From positions 2,855,526 through 2,919,525 of the forward strand of contig BROE01000019.1 of NCBI GenBank assembly GCA_036571765.1: 64,000 nucleotides of DNA. Direction: 5' to 3'. This stretch comes from Plecoglossus altivelis. Its lineage: Eukaryota; Chordata; Actinopteri; Osmeriformes; Plecoglossidae. The notes below the pieces were generated by a model that saw nothing but the letters and a program-made list of their open reading frames with translations, had not been told where the DNA came from and ran no database searches. Every line of letters starts with the position of its first letter. The first letter of the stretch is position 1. The position numbers and the translations under genes were made by a program. Shown here one piece after another: positions 1 to 12,156 of the stretch.

Positions 1-973
1 GAACGTGGAATGCGATTTGATAATGTTTTTCCTTTTGTTTTTCTTTTTTTTGTTTTTCGCTCAAGTGACGTGTAATATGGTTAACCGGTGTATCAAAGTT
101 TAAAAAACAATAACAAAAAGAGGGGGAAATGTTAAACGAGCACCACTGTGCGTACAGCAGCCTATTCCTACACTTCCCGCTTGCCAAAGTGAAAGTTAGA
201 CTTCACTTTCACCTGGGCATTTGGACTTGACGACAAGACAACACTAAGCTAAAATGTATGTTATCTAATGCAAAAAGTTCGCTATCTATCCAGCATAGCA
301 TATAGTAATAAACGTTCCTAGACCTTTTTTTTTTGTCAGGCTCAAATCAAGAATAGTCAAAATACTACAAATTGTGATCTAGAGGCTTTTTTCTTCTTCT
401 TCTTCTTTTCAACCGCAAAGGGAACGTTTTGCTATTGGTCGGTCTTAGGACGTACGTACATCGTGAATTCTTGGACGAATCTACGTATCTGACGTAGCCC
501 CATACGCTGTGCCAGTTCAGTGGGTGTACTGTGGGCGTACAGCAGTTTGTGGTTGTGGCCGTACCTAATGTGGGCTTCTCCTCGGACTCTTGCATTTGGA
601 GCTGCCGTATTGCAATATGTCAGAGTACGTCAGCGCAAGTCCAAGCAAAGTAAAATAGGTTAACTTACGGCAAATCTACTGCAGAGACACAAGCTGTTTT
701 GACAGGTCACGCTTCTAGGTAGATGACATTGTTATTCTCTTCTTCACTGGCAAACGTAGATTTTGCTTCATCCTCTGCATTTGGATCGAGTTCACCTGAC
801 CCTCTGGCCACTCGCGGACCTGGTGTGTGTGCATGCAGCAGTATGGATCAGACGAGGCTTCTAACGGAGAACGTCCACCGGTCTCTTTCAATATATCGAG
901 CCCGTTACCCGTGGCTACTTCACGGGTAAGAAGGTTCGCTCAGGAGAGACGAGCGCTCCCTCAGCCGAGAGTG
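1..973. other. 5' flank and probable 5'UTR of kctd7
   Basis: No independent gene is visible in this stretch. It precedes the kctd7 start codon and probably holds its promoter and 5'UTR, but no clear TATA box was found and the transcription start cannot be fixed from sequence. The reading frame of kctd7 stays open upstream to an ATG at 827, which would add 49 residues. That longer start is not favoured because the residues after the ATG at 974 align with the start of the human protein. Confidence 0.4.
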
Positions 974-3105
974 ATGGTGGTGTTCTCGGCCGCAAGTGAG
1001 ACTGATAAACCAGGCGATGCGATGTCGAGTTCGGACTCTGCAGAGGATGATTTCCGAAAGCCAGCTACCCCCGCACCAAACCTCAACCTTGGCAAGTCTC
1101 TTCGTTCCACCCTTAACGCATCTGAAGAGGTAAGGATGGGCGTTTGTTGTTGTTTATTCTGGCTGCTGTCTAAATGGGATTACAGGGTTTACTGTGAGTG
1201 CGTTGGTCATTGCCAAACTGTTATAAACATCGTCATCTCTGTCGCTCTCCACCGACAATTTTTTTCACGTGTAGCCTAATTCTAAATATGTAGGTTACAT
1301 ATATTTTCATAGTTTCCCTTTCTCCAGTAAATTATATAGATCCGTCTCCACAGGCAACAGATGAACTCTCCGAGTAGCTCTTTCTTTATTTTGATTGGTC
1401 CAGCACCCTATATAATGGGCTGGTCCTCTGTCCTAATTGGCTCCTTTTCAACGTAGCTCTCCTGGGATTGACCTTCTTTAATCGTGTCTGGGGAAGCCCA
1501 TGCGCACAATGTCATGCATATTGACATGGGGCGGATATACTCAATATGTCCCGTCGAGATTTGGCCTGTGATTAGAATAATATCCTTAGTAGTAAGCCTG
1601 TAATTGCAACTGGTTATTAATAGTGTGAGCATGTAGTCACGATGATCTAAAGTGACAAAGGACATCCAGGCCATGGGAATCAAAATCATATTTTGAAATG
1701 AGTGTCTCTCAGCATCAGTTAACCATTTGACGGCTAACGTGTGCTGTCACGTTGTCCCCAGACCGGTCATATAATGTCCTTCCGTCCAATCACCAGGAGT
1801 TTCCTGAGGTCATCCCTCTCAACGTAGGAGGCACCTACTTCACCACCAGGTTGTCGACCCTGCGGCGATTTGACGACACCATGCTTGCGGCCATGTTCAG
1901 CGGGCGCCATCACATCCCCCGTGATGCCGAGGGGCGCTTCTTTATCGACCGCGATGGGGCGTACTTCGGGTGAGGCCTATTCTTCATTCAACAGCAGCAT
2001 AATATCGCAAGTATTGCCGCTTCTCTTAACTGGGGCATCTATAGACTCTTCTGGCAAAGCGGTACCATCAAATCATTTCTTAGAACCAAATGACAGAGGG
2101 TTTAAGTATAAACTGACTGAACCTTGTGAAAGCAGCGTAATGTCGATGTGTGCATGACGTGTGTGCTTGCTCCTGGATACAGAGACATCCTAAACTTCCT
2201 GCGAGAAGGTGAACTACCTCAGAGAGACCGCGTGAGGGCGGTGCACAGAGAGGCTCAGTACTACGCTATTGGCCCTCTGCTGGACAGCTTGGAGGACACT
2301 CAACCACTCACAGGAGAGAGAGTTCGCCAGTCCTTCCTTGATTTGCTGCCCTACTACAAGGGTGACTGGCTCTCCCCACTCTCACACACTGAACAAGCTG
2401 GGTGGTTTAACCTGTACACCTTCTGGCAGATGGTAACGTTGCAGCCACATTTTCTGCACAAAACACATTTAACAGAACGCATTCTATTGATCAAGAGCTA
2501 AAAATGACACCTTTGATGAAGTCAACTGGGTCATGTTGCTCTCGCTACGCTGGGTGAAAATGCAATGACGTGCTCTATTTTCCCTGGCATGAGAGACTGT
2601 GACAAATGTCCTCCTTGTTTTGTTGAAACGTAGACGCATTTCATATGGATGATTCAAACAAACACAAGGCCGTCACATTTGCAAGGAAAGTGTCGTGCTT
2701 CAGGGCTAAACTAAGTTGTTCTTTCCAGACAATCTGGAGCGCATTGTGGAGATCGCCAAGCTGCGGGCCATGCAGAGGAAGGCGCGCTTCGCCAAGCTGA
2801 AGATCTGCGTCTACAAGGAGGAGATGCCCATCACGCCGTACGAGCGGCCGCTCTTCAACTCGCTGCGCTTCGAGCGCACCGAGAGCGAGGCCAAGCTGTT
2901 CGAGCACCACTGCGAGGTGGACGTGTCCTTCGGGCCATGGGAGGCGGTGGCGGACGTCTACGACCTCCTCCACTGCATCGTCAGCGACCTGGCGGAGCGC
3001 GGCATCACGGCCGACCAGCAGTGCATCGGCGTTTGCGACAAGCACCTCATCAACCACTACTACTGCAAAAGGCCCATCTACGAGTTCAAGATCACGTGGT
3101 GGTGA
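974..3105 (+). CDS. kctd7: KCTD7, BTB/POZ (T1-type) potassium-channel tetramerisation-domain protein
   Basis: Coding exons are 974-1129, 1797-1969, 2183-2361 and 2729-3105, all with GT/AG borders and consistent phases. They give 885 nt, or 294 residues; human KCTD7 has 289. The N-terminus starts MVVFSAASE and has the family segment AMSSSDSAEDDF. The BTB domain starts near residue 53 (EFPEVIPLNVGG) and includes the nearly invariant AAMFSGRHHIP and FIDRDG. The C-terminal half contains RKARFAKLK, FEHHCEVDVSFGPWEAV and the family's terminal YEFKITWW. Known family role: a cytosolic adaptor of cullin-3 ubiquitin ligases that affects neuronal potassium conductance and autophagy; human mutations cause progressive myoclonic epilepsy. 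The start at 974 is chosen by this N-terminal match. The least certain border is the exon 2 acceptor. A second AG at 1760-1761 has a better pyrimidine tract, but its use would add 35 nt and shift the frame unless exon 1 also ended differently. rabgef1 follows on the same strand, as in mammals. Confidence 0.95.
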
Positions 3106-5465
3106 ACCGCGGACCGTGGACGAGGCCTCGCCGCGGCGTCGCGGAGGAAGAGGATCGTCGTGGTTACATGGAGTCAGGAGCGGGACAGGCAGTGTGCGAA
3201 TGAGCAGGCCTCTGTTTTCATCCTTCTCTTATTAGCCAAGGTTTATCAGTGACTCATGCTGCTGGGATGGTAGACAGGTGAGATTCTGGCTTTGACGCCT
3301 CTATTTTGTGAGCCAATAGCGCGTTTTAGTTCGTCTCTTCATTGCCAGCATCTACACAAGTCACAGCAAAGGCAAGCATGTCATTTTGCTTTCTTTTATT
3401 TCCTTAAACTCTGGGAGTTTTGTGCACCTTCAGGCATTAGCTTGCGAACAGTCCAAGGTATTTCTTTTATAAAAGGGTAACGATGATCGAATTTTGTGTC
3501 TACATGTTATTTTGTTCCCTTTTGCTTTAACTGTCCTTTTTTGAAGTTCTCTCTGGTACAGTATGTGATTTTGGTTACCATTGGTAACTAAGGAGAGCCC
3601 TCACAACTGAACTGGATGCAGCTTAACAAGTTTATGAGCTATTTTCCATGTACTGTACATAGCTACACGTAAATGTTTATTTTTGTTACTTATACTGATT
3701 CTGTAAATGCTTTACCATTGAATTAATTAGATTCCGATTTTTTCAGGCCATTAATATATTAATATGTCGCTTGTCTGTCTGTGATTAGCGTCCGTCGAAA
3801 ATGTTTAACTCAACCTGACACAAATTAACTGTGTGTTGCAGTTGTTTTCACAATTGATTATTTAGAAGTACAGTGATCATTGTCTCCACTGAACACTGAC
3901 TTCCAGAAAAAATGTGTTCCTTTTTAGCTAAAAGTCTACACATCCAGCGCCACGTGTTCTTTTGATCATTTCCATCTTGGAAACCCAAAGGAAATTAGAG
4001 AGTTCAAACTTAAGTAGGTCCAAGGAGAAAGGGCTGGGTTATTTGACCTCGATTGGTTTCTGTGAGATACTAAATGACAAAGTTGTTGAACAGAACCTTC
4101 AAAACAATGCATGCGCCTCCTTGCGTCAGACTGTCTCTGAAACATACCTTATAGATCACTTCTGGAAACAGGATTTCTAGGTTACCTATATGGAGTGTCT
4201 TCTCACGAGCTCACAGCGGGAGAAATCTAAAAACACAAAGAAAACATTCTCTGTGAAAGAACAACAACACATATTCTTTGATGACATTTGTGGACCATAG
4301 AGAATCAGCACATTCCTTAACTGAACAGATTTTGTTGATACCTTGCATGTATCTTTTTGCCACAAAATGTAGTTCACTAATCTGACCTTCTTCAGCAGCA
4401 TGGTATGGATAAGCAGTTTCATATGGTCATTTTATATAATGTTTCTACTGATATATTAGAATTTCTGCTTAAGTGCCTTTTATTAAGGGCATGACAGTTT
4501 CACAAACAAATAGCTTACGAAATCAAGAGTCGCCTGACCCCAAAATAGTTTTTGTTTCCGGACATGGGGACTACGCTGTCATTCTTTTCTTATTACTCCG
4601 TTGTGTTCAGTCATCCGATAAAATGGTTTAAAATGTTACTCCTAATAGATTGTATGATGTCAGGATATATCCTTTTACTTCGAGGGCTCGGAATCGATTG
4701 ACGATGTGCAATTACATGCGTGTAACACCCCTGTGTTTTCTATATTCCACGTTATTGGAAGAACCCATCAACGGTATGTTGAAAATATTTCTCTACGGTG
4801 TAGTTATTCGTTTCAAGACAATTAAAACAGAACGCATAACAGCGTTCTGTGCTCTTGGTTCCTATCAGAGTTTCCGGATAGTTATCTTGTTGTTCTTGAC
4901 TCACTGCAATTAATGTCATGTTATATATGCAGGTTTCAGATGGGCTTTCTTTAATCCCCATTTCCCCCTTTTGTTCATCACGATTAGATCGCTAGTTGCC
5001 CCGTTCTTGCTGTTAGGCGTCAATCCTAAAATCCTCTAGAGGGCTCACCTGCCTGATTTGGAATGAAAATACTGTTTTATTTATTTATTTATTTGTGGAA
5101 ATGTTTAAGGCATTTGAAACATAATGATTGTTATTTGCACATTTTAAAATGACAACCTTGGCTGGTGAATGTTTATTTGCAGATTCCTTAGGTGGTCCAG
5201 TACCATCCTGGCTGCCCCTAGCATGGGAGAGATAGAGAATAATGCACAGCTTGACATACTGCAGTATTAAGGTGGCAAGAACACTAACTTGTTTTTACAT
5301 ACTGTTGCATTATTTGTTGTAATGCTATGCTGTACTGTGCTAATAGTTATGTATATTTTATGTTTTTTATAATAAGATTCAAATACAGTTTGCCTTAGTC
5401 TGTACATTGGTCCCTGTAGTCATTTTTTCCTCCTGTCAATAAAAATCATAATTTTTATAGATCAC
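3106..5465 (+). other. kctd7: Probable kctd7 3'UTR with poly(A) signal at 5438-5443
   Basis: After the kctd7 stop there is about 2.3 kb of AT-rich sequence without supported coding exons. A canonical AATAAA lies at 5438-5443 and is the first convincing candidate for the end of the transcript. The open frames here are short and lack codon structure or family motifs. UTR status is inferred from position; cDNA would be needed to prove it. Confidence 0.5.
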
Positions 5466-7102
5466 TTCATCAATTGAAACTAGATACATTTTAATTGTAG
5501 AATTGATCATTATATTGTCCAACAATAACTTTGAAAAAATACTGATTCATGGTCATACTGAACTCCCACCGCTAGAGGCGCACCAAGCTCCGCCTCCTAT
5601 TATACTCACACAGAACATACAGATTCGCCTATACACTGTGAAACGGAGTACGAGAAGTCCACTGGTCTGACAAGGCGCCCTTGAAAACTGTAATATAAGG
5701 TAAGGATGAAATGATGTTGCCAAGTCTTGTGCAAAATACCGGATGATTTATTAGCAGTTTGATCAAATGCTTTCTAGACGCATATTCCCTTGAAGTGGCA
5801 CTTGAACACATTGACCAGCACTAGTCTAGCTAGATAGCCATCCTAGCTAACGCGCTCTTCTATTGTTAAATACTGAGCTTATAGATACTCGGCAAGATCG
5901 AACATATTATGCAGAGCTCCCTCTTGCATTTGCAAACCATAGTTGTGTGTGATGTTTGCATGTGTTTCCCCGCTTGCTGTCATTTTAGTGAAAGACTTGT
6001 TATGTATTATGCGCGACTATCAGCACAGACATAACGATGTCTGTGTGTGGATGAATGTGCGGTTTTGGTGACGTCATACCCCCAGTTGGACCATGTTGAC
6101 AATTCATGCCTGTCGTAGATAAAGCTAATTCTACTGATAAAGCTCTGACAAATATTTGAAACAGATTACTCAAGCTTAATGTTTAACTGTCATAACTGAG
6201 GCGTAGACAATACACTCGCGTTACTTTCTCAGTTACTCTTTGGGATCGATGAAACTACCGATTTAGAAGCAAATAATGAGGACCTGTATTCAAAATCCAA
6301 GATGCGTACAAGTATAGTCAAAACTTAAATTAAAAACTTGCCACATTTTATTTTTAACCGCCACACTGTAAATCCTGATGTTTCACATTAGGAGTTATTA
6401 GTAGTCACTACATCCACACCACTGTGTCCTCTGCGCTCAGGGCCAAGCCCTGTAAGCATTGTTTGAAATATTAATGTTGTGACAGTTGTGCTTCCTGTCA
6501 TGAATATGGCTCCTTTTACTCCCCCTCACCGGGAACTCTGCGCTGCGGACAAGTGTGGCTTCTTTAAGATTCTAAACACTGTCGCATGTTGTCTCATTTG
6601 GAGGTTGGCTGTTTCTCAGAGTAGCTGTGACTTTCATTTCCTTGCAGACAGACTTTTGCCTTGCGGCATCTTGGTGCTGAAATGTCAGAGGGGTGCCATC
6701 TAACCAGTCGTAGCACGTAGCGTATACGTAGCAAATGTGCCCTATTTGAAGTGTTCTCTGATGTGTACGTTTTTCCTTTACGCTATCTTGAGAACTCAGT
6801 AAATCTTGTTATGTGGATAGCTGCCAGTGCCCAGTGGAGACTGGTATAGGCCTATGTGAGGTGTACTAAATGTATTAAATAGGCCCTCCTTCACCCCAAG
6901 AAACTGCATGTTTGCCTGGCAACAGTGCCTAGTCTTCAGCCAATCGATGGTTCAGCCGTAGGCAGCTAAAGCCTGTACCAAATCCTAACTGTATGGAGGA
7001 ATCCACAAGAACAAGTCAATGGAATTGTAGATGTAGTCATGACGATGTCATCTCCCCCTGCCAGCGAGTGCCCTGTCGAGCGCCCGGGTAACCAGCAACG
7101 AC
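5466..7102 (+). promoter_or_regulatory. rabgef1: kctd7-rabgef1 interval; putative rabgef1 promoter and 5' noncoding exon
   Basis: No protein gene is visible. A strong 5' splice site (AAG|GTAAGG) at 5699/5700 could end a noncoding first exon of rabgef1 starting somewhere around 5600. A matching acceptor (CCCTGCCAG) ends at 7064, so the first coding exon probably runs from 7065 with 38 nt of leader before the ATG at 7103. The pairing of these two sites is inference. The remaining sequence is AT-rich and unremarkable. Confidence 0.35.
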
Positions 7103-10100
7103 ATGAGTCTGCGGACGGAGCGCCGCGGCATCCACGTGGACCAGTCGGAGCTGCTGTGCAACAAGGGATGCGGTTACTACGGCAACGCGGCCTGGCAGGG
7201 CCTGTGCTCCAAGTGCTGGCGAGAGGAGTACCAGAAGGCCCGGCAGAAGCAGATCCAGGAGGACTGGGCCTTCGCTGAGAGGTAAGGAAGGGAAGAGAGC
7301 GGATCCTTACAGGGCCTCTGGCGTCGGTGGCGTCGGCGCCCGCGGGCGTGACACTTCCTGACGTGACGGGTCGAATGGAACCATCCTGTCACACGTCGCC
7401 TGACGTTATGAACACAATCACACTGTTTTCTGTATGAATGACTGTCTTCATCAGACTTTTAAAAAAAGAATTCATTGACTTAGTTCCCCCCCCTTCGCCA
7501 TTGGTTAATGCAAACGTGCGTGTTTGTCTTACGTTCAGTGGGGAAAAGCGGAATCAAAATGTCAAGTATGTGCTGCAGCACCACGTTATTGTGACCTAGT
7601 AAAACACTGGCTCCTTCTGTCCCTGCTTTCCGTCCGTTCGTCTCGCCTCTTCCAGATTGCAGAGGGAGGAGGAAGCTGCCTATGCCAGCATCCAGGGAGC
7701 CCAGCCTCAGCCCCAGCCTCAGCCCCAGCCTCAGCCCCAGCCTCAGCCCTCTCTCACCACCTTCTCCAAGTTTGAAGAAAAGAAGACCAATGAAAAGACC
7801 CGCAAGGTGACCACGGTCAAGAAGTTCTTCAGTCCCTCGTCGCGGACCGCCCCCAAGAAAGGTACCAACAGTTGTCCCGGCGACGAGCATGACGATCTGC
7901 TTTCCCCACAATATCCGACGAACCTCATTGGTCAACGCGGTGTATTGACTTGTCCACAAAGACAGGAAAGGTTCCCAGGTTTCTGGATTGACTAACAGGG
8001 TTTCTACCGCTCGGGCGATGAGTAAAACAATCACGTTCACGTGTCTACTCGCGCTCCTCCCACTTCGTGGCCGGCTGTCTTGTCTGTCATCCGACTACAG
8101 GACCTGTCTCATCAGCTCAGCTTGGCAGTGATCCTCCAATGCGCTAATGCAGGTCACATCCAGCTCCCAGCAGGCAGATTGATCCACTATCCACCCTCCT
8201 CTCCTTCAAGCCCTTTACTGCCTATTATAGCCTGGCTTAGAGGTAGTCAACCATCTTTAGGTGTCTTATCTGACAGACACGGCTGCCCTGGCCGGGACTG
8301 ATATAGATTGTGCCCGTTCCAACGGTCACGGGCTAAATTAAAATGAAGGGCAAAGTCATTTTTCTCATCTTCCCTCTCCGATTGCTTATCTCAGCATGGA
8401 GATAACCCTTTGACCGCCATACTTTTTTTTCCCCTCCCACGATCAGTGGCCTGGTCTCCATCACTCATGTTTTTATTATCTTCTTATTTCATTTATTAGT
8501 GGCTTTTTTCTTTTATAAGTCTCTCGTATGTTTTTTTTACCCCCCCACACAACCTAGGCTTTACACCTCTTCCTTTTAAATGTGGCACCTTACGATAAGT
8601 ACATCGTTTCGCAACCGCACCATTTCAACCAATCAACCGCTACTTACCAGCCCCAGTCGTTTCATTGGTTTGCATCTGTTCATTCTGTGACCTTTGTTCT
8701 CATAACCCACCTCCATTCCACCTTGTTCAATCTGATCTCCATGTTGCCCCCTCTCCCCTTCGCCTCCCTCCCCCCATGACCTCTCCTCCTGTTTCACCCC
8801 GACCTCTGTCTGTGTCTCGGGGCCACGTCGGCCTCGGCCTCCACCCCCTGGTCCTTCTCCTTCCCAGACCCCTCTGAGAGAGAGGAGAAGGTTCCAGGGG
8901 TGCGGGACTGGAGAGGGATGTTTACCCCTCCCTGGGAAATGGGTTCCCCCACTGAAGGTAATGGTCAATCCCATTGGAGTGGACAGTCCCGACTCCAGTC
9001 CCTAGCAGTTGTCACTCCTACTAAGAAATCCTAGGTGGGTTCCTTTCGGAAACCCATGATAGAGGAGTAGTTTAGAGGAATAGTCTCCCTCCAATGGTAT
9101 CCCTTCAACCTGGTAGCATTATGATTGGCTTGGTCTGTTTGGCTGAATGAACTGTCAGCCAGCCAAACTGCCTTTTAACATGTTTGTTTGTGAGTGTGTG
9201 TGTGTGTGTAAGAGAGAGACAAGGCAGATGTATTTTCGTAGTTGTATTAAACAGATTGTGTGTTGACTTTTGTGCCGATTGACTTTGTGCGTGTGTTGAT
9301 GTGCTTGTTAAGTGCGTGCCATCAATCATTCCAGAACTGTTTGCATTACACTCACACGTCTGTTTATTGTTTTGTACCCCCATCTAACGTTGTTGTGGCA
9401 GCACTGGTGGCGAGGTTGAGAGGTGGGTGTTTGTCTGTCAGTCCATCTGTCTGTCTGCCAGTCAGGTTCACGGCATGAAGTAACACCATGTAACACCAAG
9501 CGTAGAAGGGTTCCAAATCAGTTGCAAATTTACTACCAAGTCCCGAGTCTCAAGATCGAGTAGTTAAAGTCCTTTCGTGCCCTGAAGAGGATCACGACCG
9601 TAGGTAATAAGTCTTGTCCCCCCCCCATCCCCCACCTGTGTGTGTCGCCATCAGAGAGCCAAGAGGGCAAGTCTCCAAGCCCCTCCATCAGCCGCCAGTC
9701 CAGCATAGAGTCGGACCGCGCCACCCGGGACTTCGTGGACTTCCTGAAGTCCTTGCCCAAGCCTGGACGGGAGGTTCACAAGCAGAGCCGAGCCTTCATC
9801 GAGAGCATGGCCACTAGGAAGGTAGCCAGCTTCCCGAACTGCTCCGAGTCGTGTGCTTCTGCTGACGCAACCGATTCCGTCTCGATGTAATTCAAGGACA
9901 CTTACGTTGAATTTGGCGACTCAAGGCTTTGAGGAAGCCTTATCTAACATGCTTTAAGATGTAGTGTTTTTTAGTGCTGTATATAAAAATTATTTAATTT
10001 TCTATGGTGAACATAGAAAGTTATTTATCTTAACTGAGGAACTAGAATGGAATATTGCCACTCGAATGTTACAATGAATGACATGTTTATTGATCTTCGC

Positions 10101-12156
10101 ACAGTTCTGGAAAATTCCTTTGACCTTTTGTCCTCCCAGGACCTCGGTGCTGACGAGCTGTCTGAGTGTGTTCAGGACTTCTATCAAAACCTGTCAGATC
10201 GCCTCATGACACATTTCAAAGGTTGGCTCAAGACATTATGTTCCATTGTTATCTGTAAATACCAAAGCTGATAAGATCATTCATTTTACACTTGTTTTTT
10301 TAATGTAAATACTACTTAAAATCTTCTCTGGCTTGTGCTTTGGAGTTGAGCAATTTGTAACACTTTCACACTCAGTTAACATTTTTCTTCTTAACCAAAT
10401 TGCATCACCGTAACTAATGTCCTCATAAATGGTTAAAAGACGTGTTTGCTTGTCCCTCCCAGGCTCGTCAGAGAGCGTGGAAAAAGTGATGGATCAAGTG
10501 GAGAAGTACATCATGACCCGCTTGTACAAGAGCGTCTTCTGTCCCGAAACCACAGACGACGAGAAGAAGGACCTGGCCACTCAGAACAGGATACGGTGAG
10601 CCCGCCTGCCCGCCCATTGGTGTTGAGCACTGCCTGAACACCAAATGCCGCCAACTGCCATGTTTGCTCTGGGTGTGGACACTTCTGGAAGCAAGACACC
10701 ACGCATGAAAAACACGACAACGTGACAATATCCACTCTGCTTTTGACAGACTGAGAGAATAGTTTGTTGTTTAACTCGACACGTGGCCCTTACTAGTGAG
10801 CTCTGCGTACATATAACACAGACGTGTGTATTTATTTATTTTGGACCCATCGCTTTTCTGGGGACAGAGGTCACCAGCCATGTCTCTGTGGCTTTTGATG
10901 ATGCGTGTGATGATGATGATGGGGGATGTGTGTGTGTGTGTGTATTTCACAGGGCCTTACACTGGGTGACCATCCAAATGCTGTGTGTCCCTGTAGATGA
11001 AGAGAACCCCGAGGTGTCAGACAATGTGGTGAAAGCCATAACAGGTGAGGGCCTAACGGCCGACTCACCGCTTTCAGTGTCCTCCGAAGAATCCCCATCC
11101 AGGTCAGAGGTCAAACCGACTTCTGTCGTCTCTCCTCAGATGTCATCGAGATGGACTCGAAGCGGGTGCCGCGCGACAAGCTGGCCTGTATCACGCGCTG
11201 CAGCAAGCACATCTTCAGCGCCATCAAGATCACGAAGGACGAGCCGGCCTCCGCAGACGACTTCCTGCCCACGCTCATCTACATCGTGCTGAAGGCCAAC
11301 CCCCCGCGGCTGCAGTCCAACATCCAGTACATCACCCGCTTCTGCAACCCCAGCAGACTGATGACCGGGGAGGACGGATACTACTTCACTAACCTGGTGC
11401 GTGGTAGGGACCGTGGTAGGGACCGTGGTAGGGACCGTGGTAGGGACCGTGGTAGGGACCGTGGCAGGGACCGTGGCTGCCCCTGCGCCTCTGTTTACAC
11501 CTGTGTAAACTCTTCTCATCCATGGGAAAGCATTCTGACGTCTGTTCTCTTTCTGTCTCTTTCTCTCTCTGCCTTTCTCTCTCTCTCTCTCTCTCTCGCT
11601 CGCTCTCATTTTCCTATGTTCTCTCCTCCTCTCTCTCTTTTCACTCTGTCTCTCTCTTTTCACTCTGTCTCTCTCTTACTCTCTCTCTTTCTCTCTGTGT
11701 CTTTCACTATCTCTCTCTCTCTCCCTCTCTCCATTTCTGCAGTGCTGTGCCGTAGCCTTCATAGAGAAGCTGGACGCCCAGTCTCTCAACCTAAGCCCTG
11801 AGGACTTTGAGCGCTACATGTCGGGCCAGGGCTCCCCGCGCCGGAGCGAGTCTGAGGGGGGCCTGTCTCTGCCCGCCCCAGCACCAGGGCCTTCCAACCC
11901 CGCCCTGGCCCAGGTCTATCAGAACCTGGAGCTGCTGTCGAGTCTGGGCAGCCGCCAGGAGCGGGTCATGGAGGGGGCTCGGAGCCTGCAGACTGACCTC
12001 ATATCCTGGCAGGAGAGCGTTGAGCGCGAGGTACAGGAGATCCTCCAGAAGTACCCGTTGGAGATCCGTCCGCCCGCTCCCTCAGCCATTGATTCGGACA
12101 ACGTGGAGAACGACCGGCTACCGCCGCCGCTTCTGCCCCAGGTGTTCGCTGGGTAA
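7103..12156 (+). CDS. rabgef1: RABGEF1 (Rabex-5), Rab5 guanine-nucleotide exchange factor
   Basis: Eight coding exons: 7103-7281, 7656-7861, 9655-9821, 10140-10221, 10463-10595, 10953-11044, 11140-11396 and 11743-12156. Phases are continuous; 1530 nt give 509 residues (human about 491). Residues 19-38 form the A20-type zinc finger (C19, C23, C35, C38), with Y25 and Y26 at the ubiquitin-contact position. An adjacent acidic/basic helix (QREEEAAYAS) corresponds to the MIU ubiquitin-binding motif. The basic stretch FSKFEEKKTNEKTRKV follows. The VPS9 catalytic domain spans about residues 250-390 and holds SADDFLPTLIYIVLKANPP and GEDGYYFTNL, which carry the conserved Asp and Tyr/Thr positions of the family. 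The C-terminal coiled coil ends PPPLLPQVFAG. Family role: with rabaptin-5 it loads Rab5 with GTP on early endosomes, and it also binds and promotes ubiquitylation. Oddities: a PQ repeat in exon 2 and a 12-bp array beginning at the exon 7 donor. The start is fixed by homology at MSLRTERRGIHVDQSELLC. Confidence 0.97.
7700..7749 (+). repeat. rabgef1: 12-bp coding minisatellite, PQ repeat in rabgef1 exon 2
   Basis: The unit CCCCAGCCTCAG is repeated about four times inside coding exon 2. It encodes eight alternating Gln-Pro pairs between the MIU-like helix and the conserved LTTFSKFEEKK segment. The human protein has a short Ser/Gln-containing spacer at this place. The array is in frame and multiples of 12 bp preserve the frame, so copy-number change would alter spacer length only. 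Confidence 0.85.
11399..11480 (+). repeat. 12-bp minisatellite at the rabgef1 exon 7 splice donor
   Basis: About six copies of a 12-bp unit (CGTGGTAGGGAC) follow directly on the 5' splice site of coding exon 7 (AACCTG|GTGCGT at 11396/11397). The unit partly resembles the donor context itself (GGTGCGTGG, then CCGTGGTAGGG). Read in the exon frame it encodes a GRDR repeat without stops. Confidence 0.9.
11557..11735 (+). repeat. CT-rich simple repeat in rabgef1 intron 7
   Basis: An interrupted (CT)n stretch of roughly 180 bp ends just before the acceptor of the last coding exon (TTTCTGCAG at 11734-11742). It acts in effect as a very long polypyrimidine tract. Confidence 0.9.

Noticed and set aside
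7480..8040. 186-codon minus-strand open frame
   Set aside because: It overlaps rabgef1 coding exon 2 in antisense; its repetitive GLRLGLRLG stretch is the reverse of the PQ repeat.
11136..11801. Long open frames on both strands over rabgef1 exon 7 and intron 7
   Set aside because: On + it is exon 7 run on through the 12-bp and CT repeats; on - it is their antisense. Splicing to 11743 restores the conserved protein.
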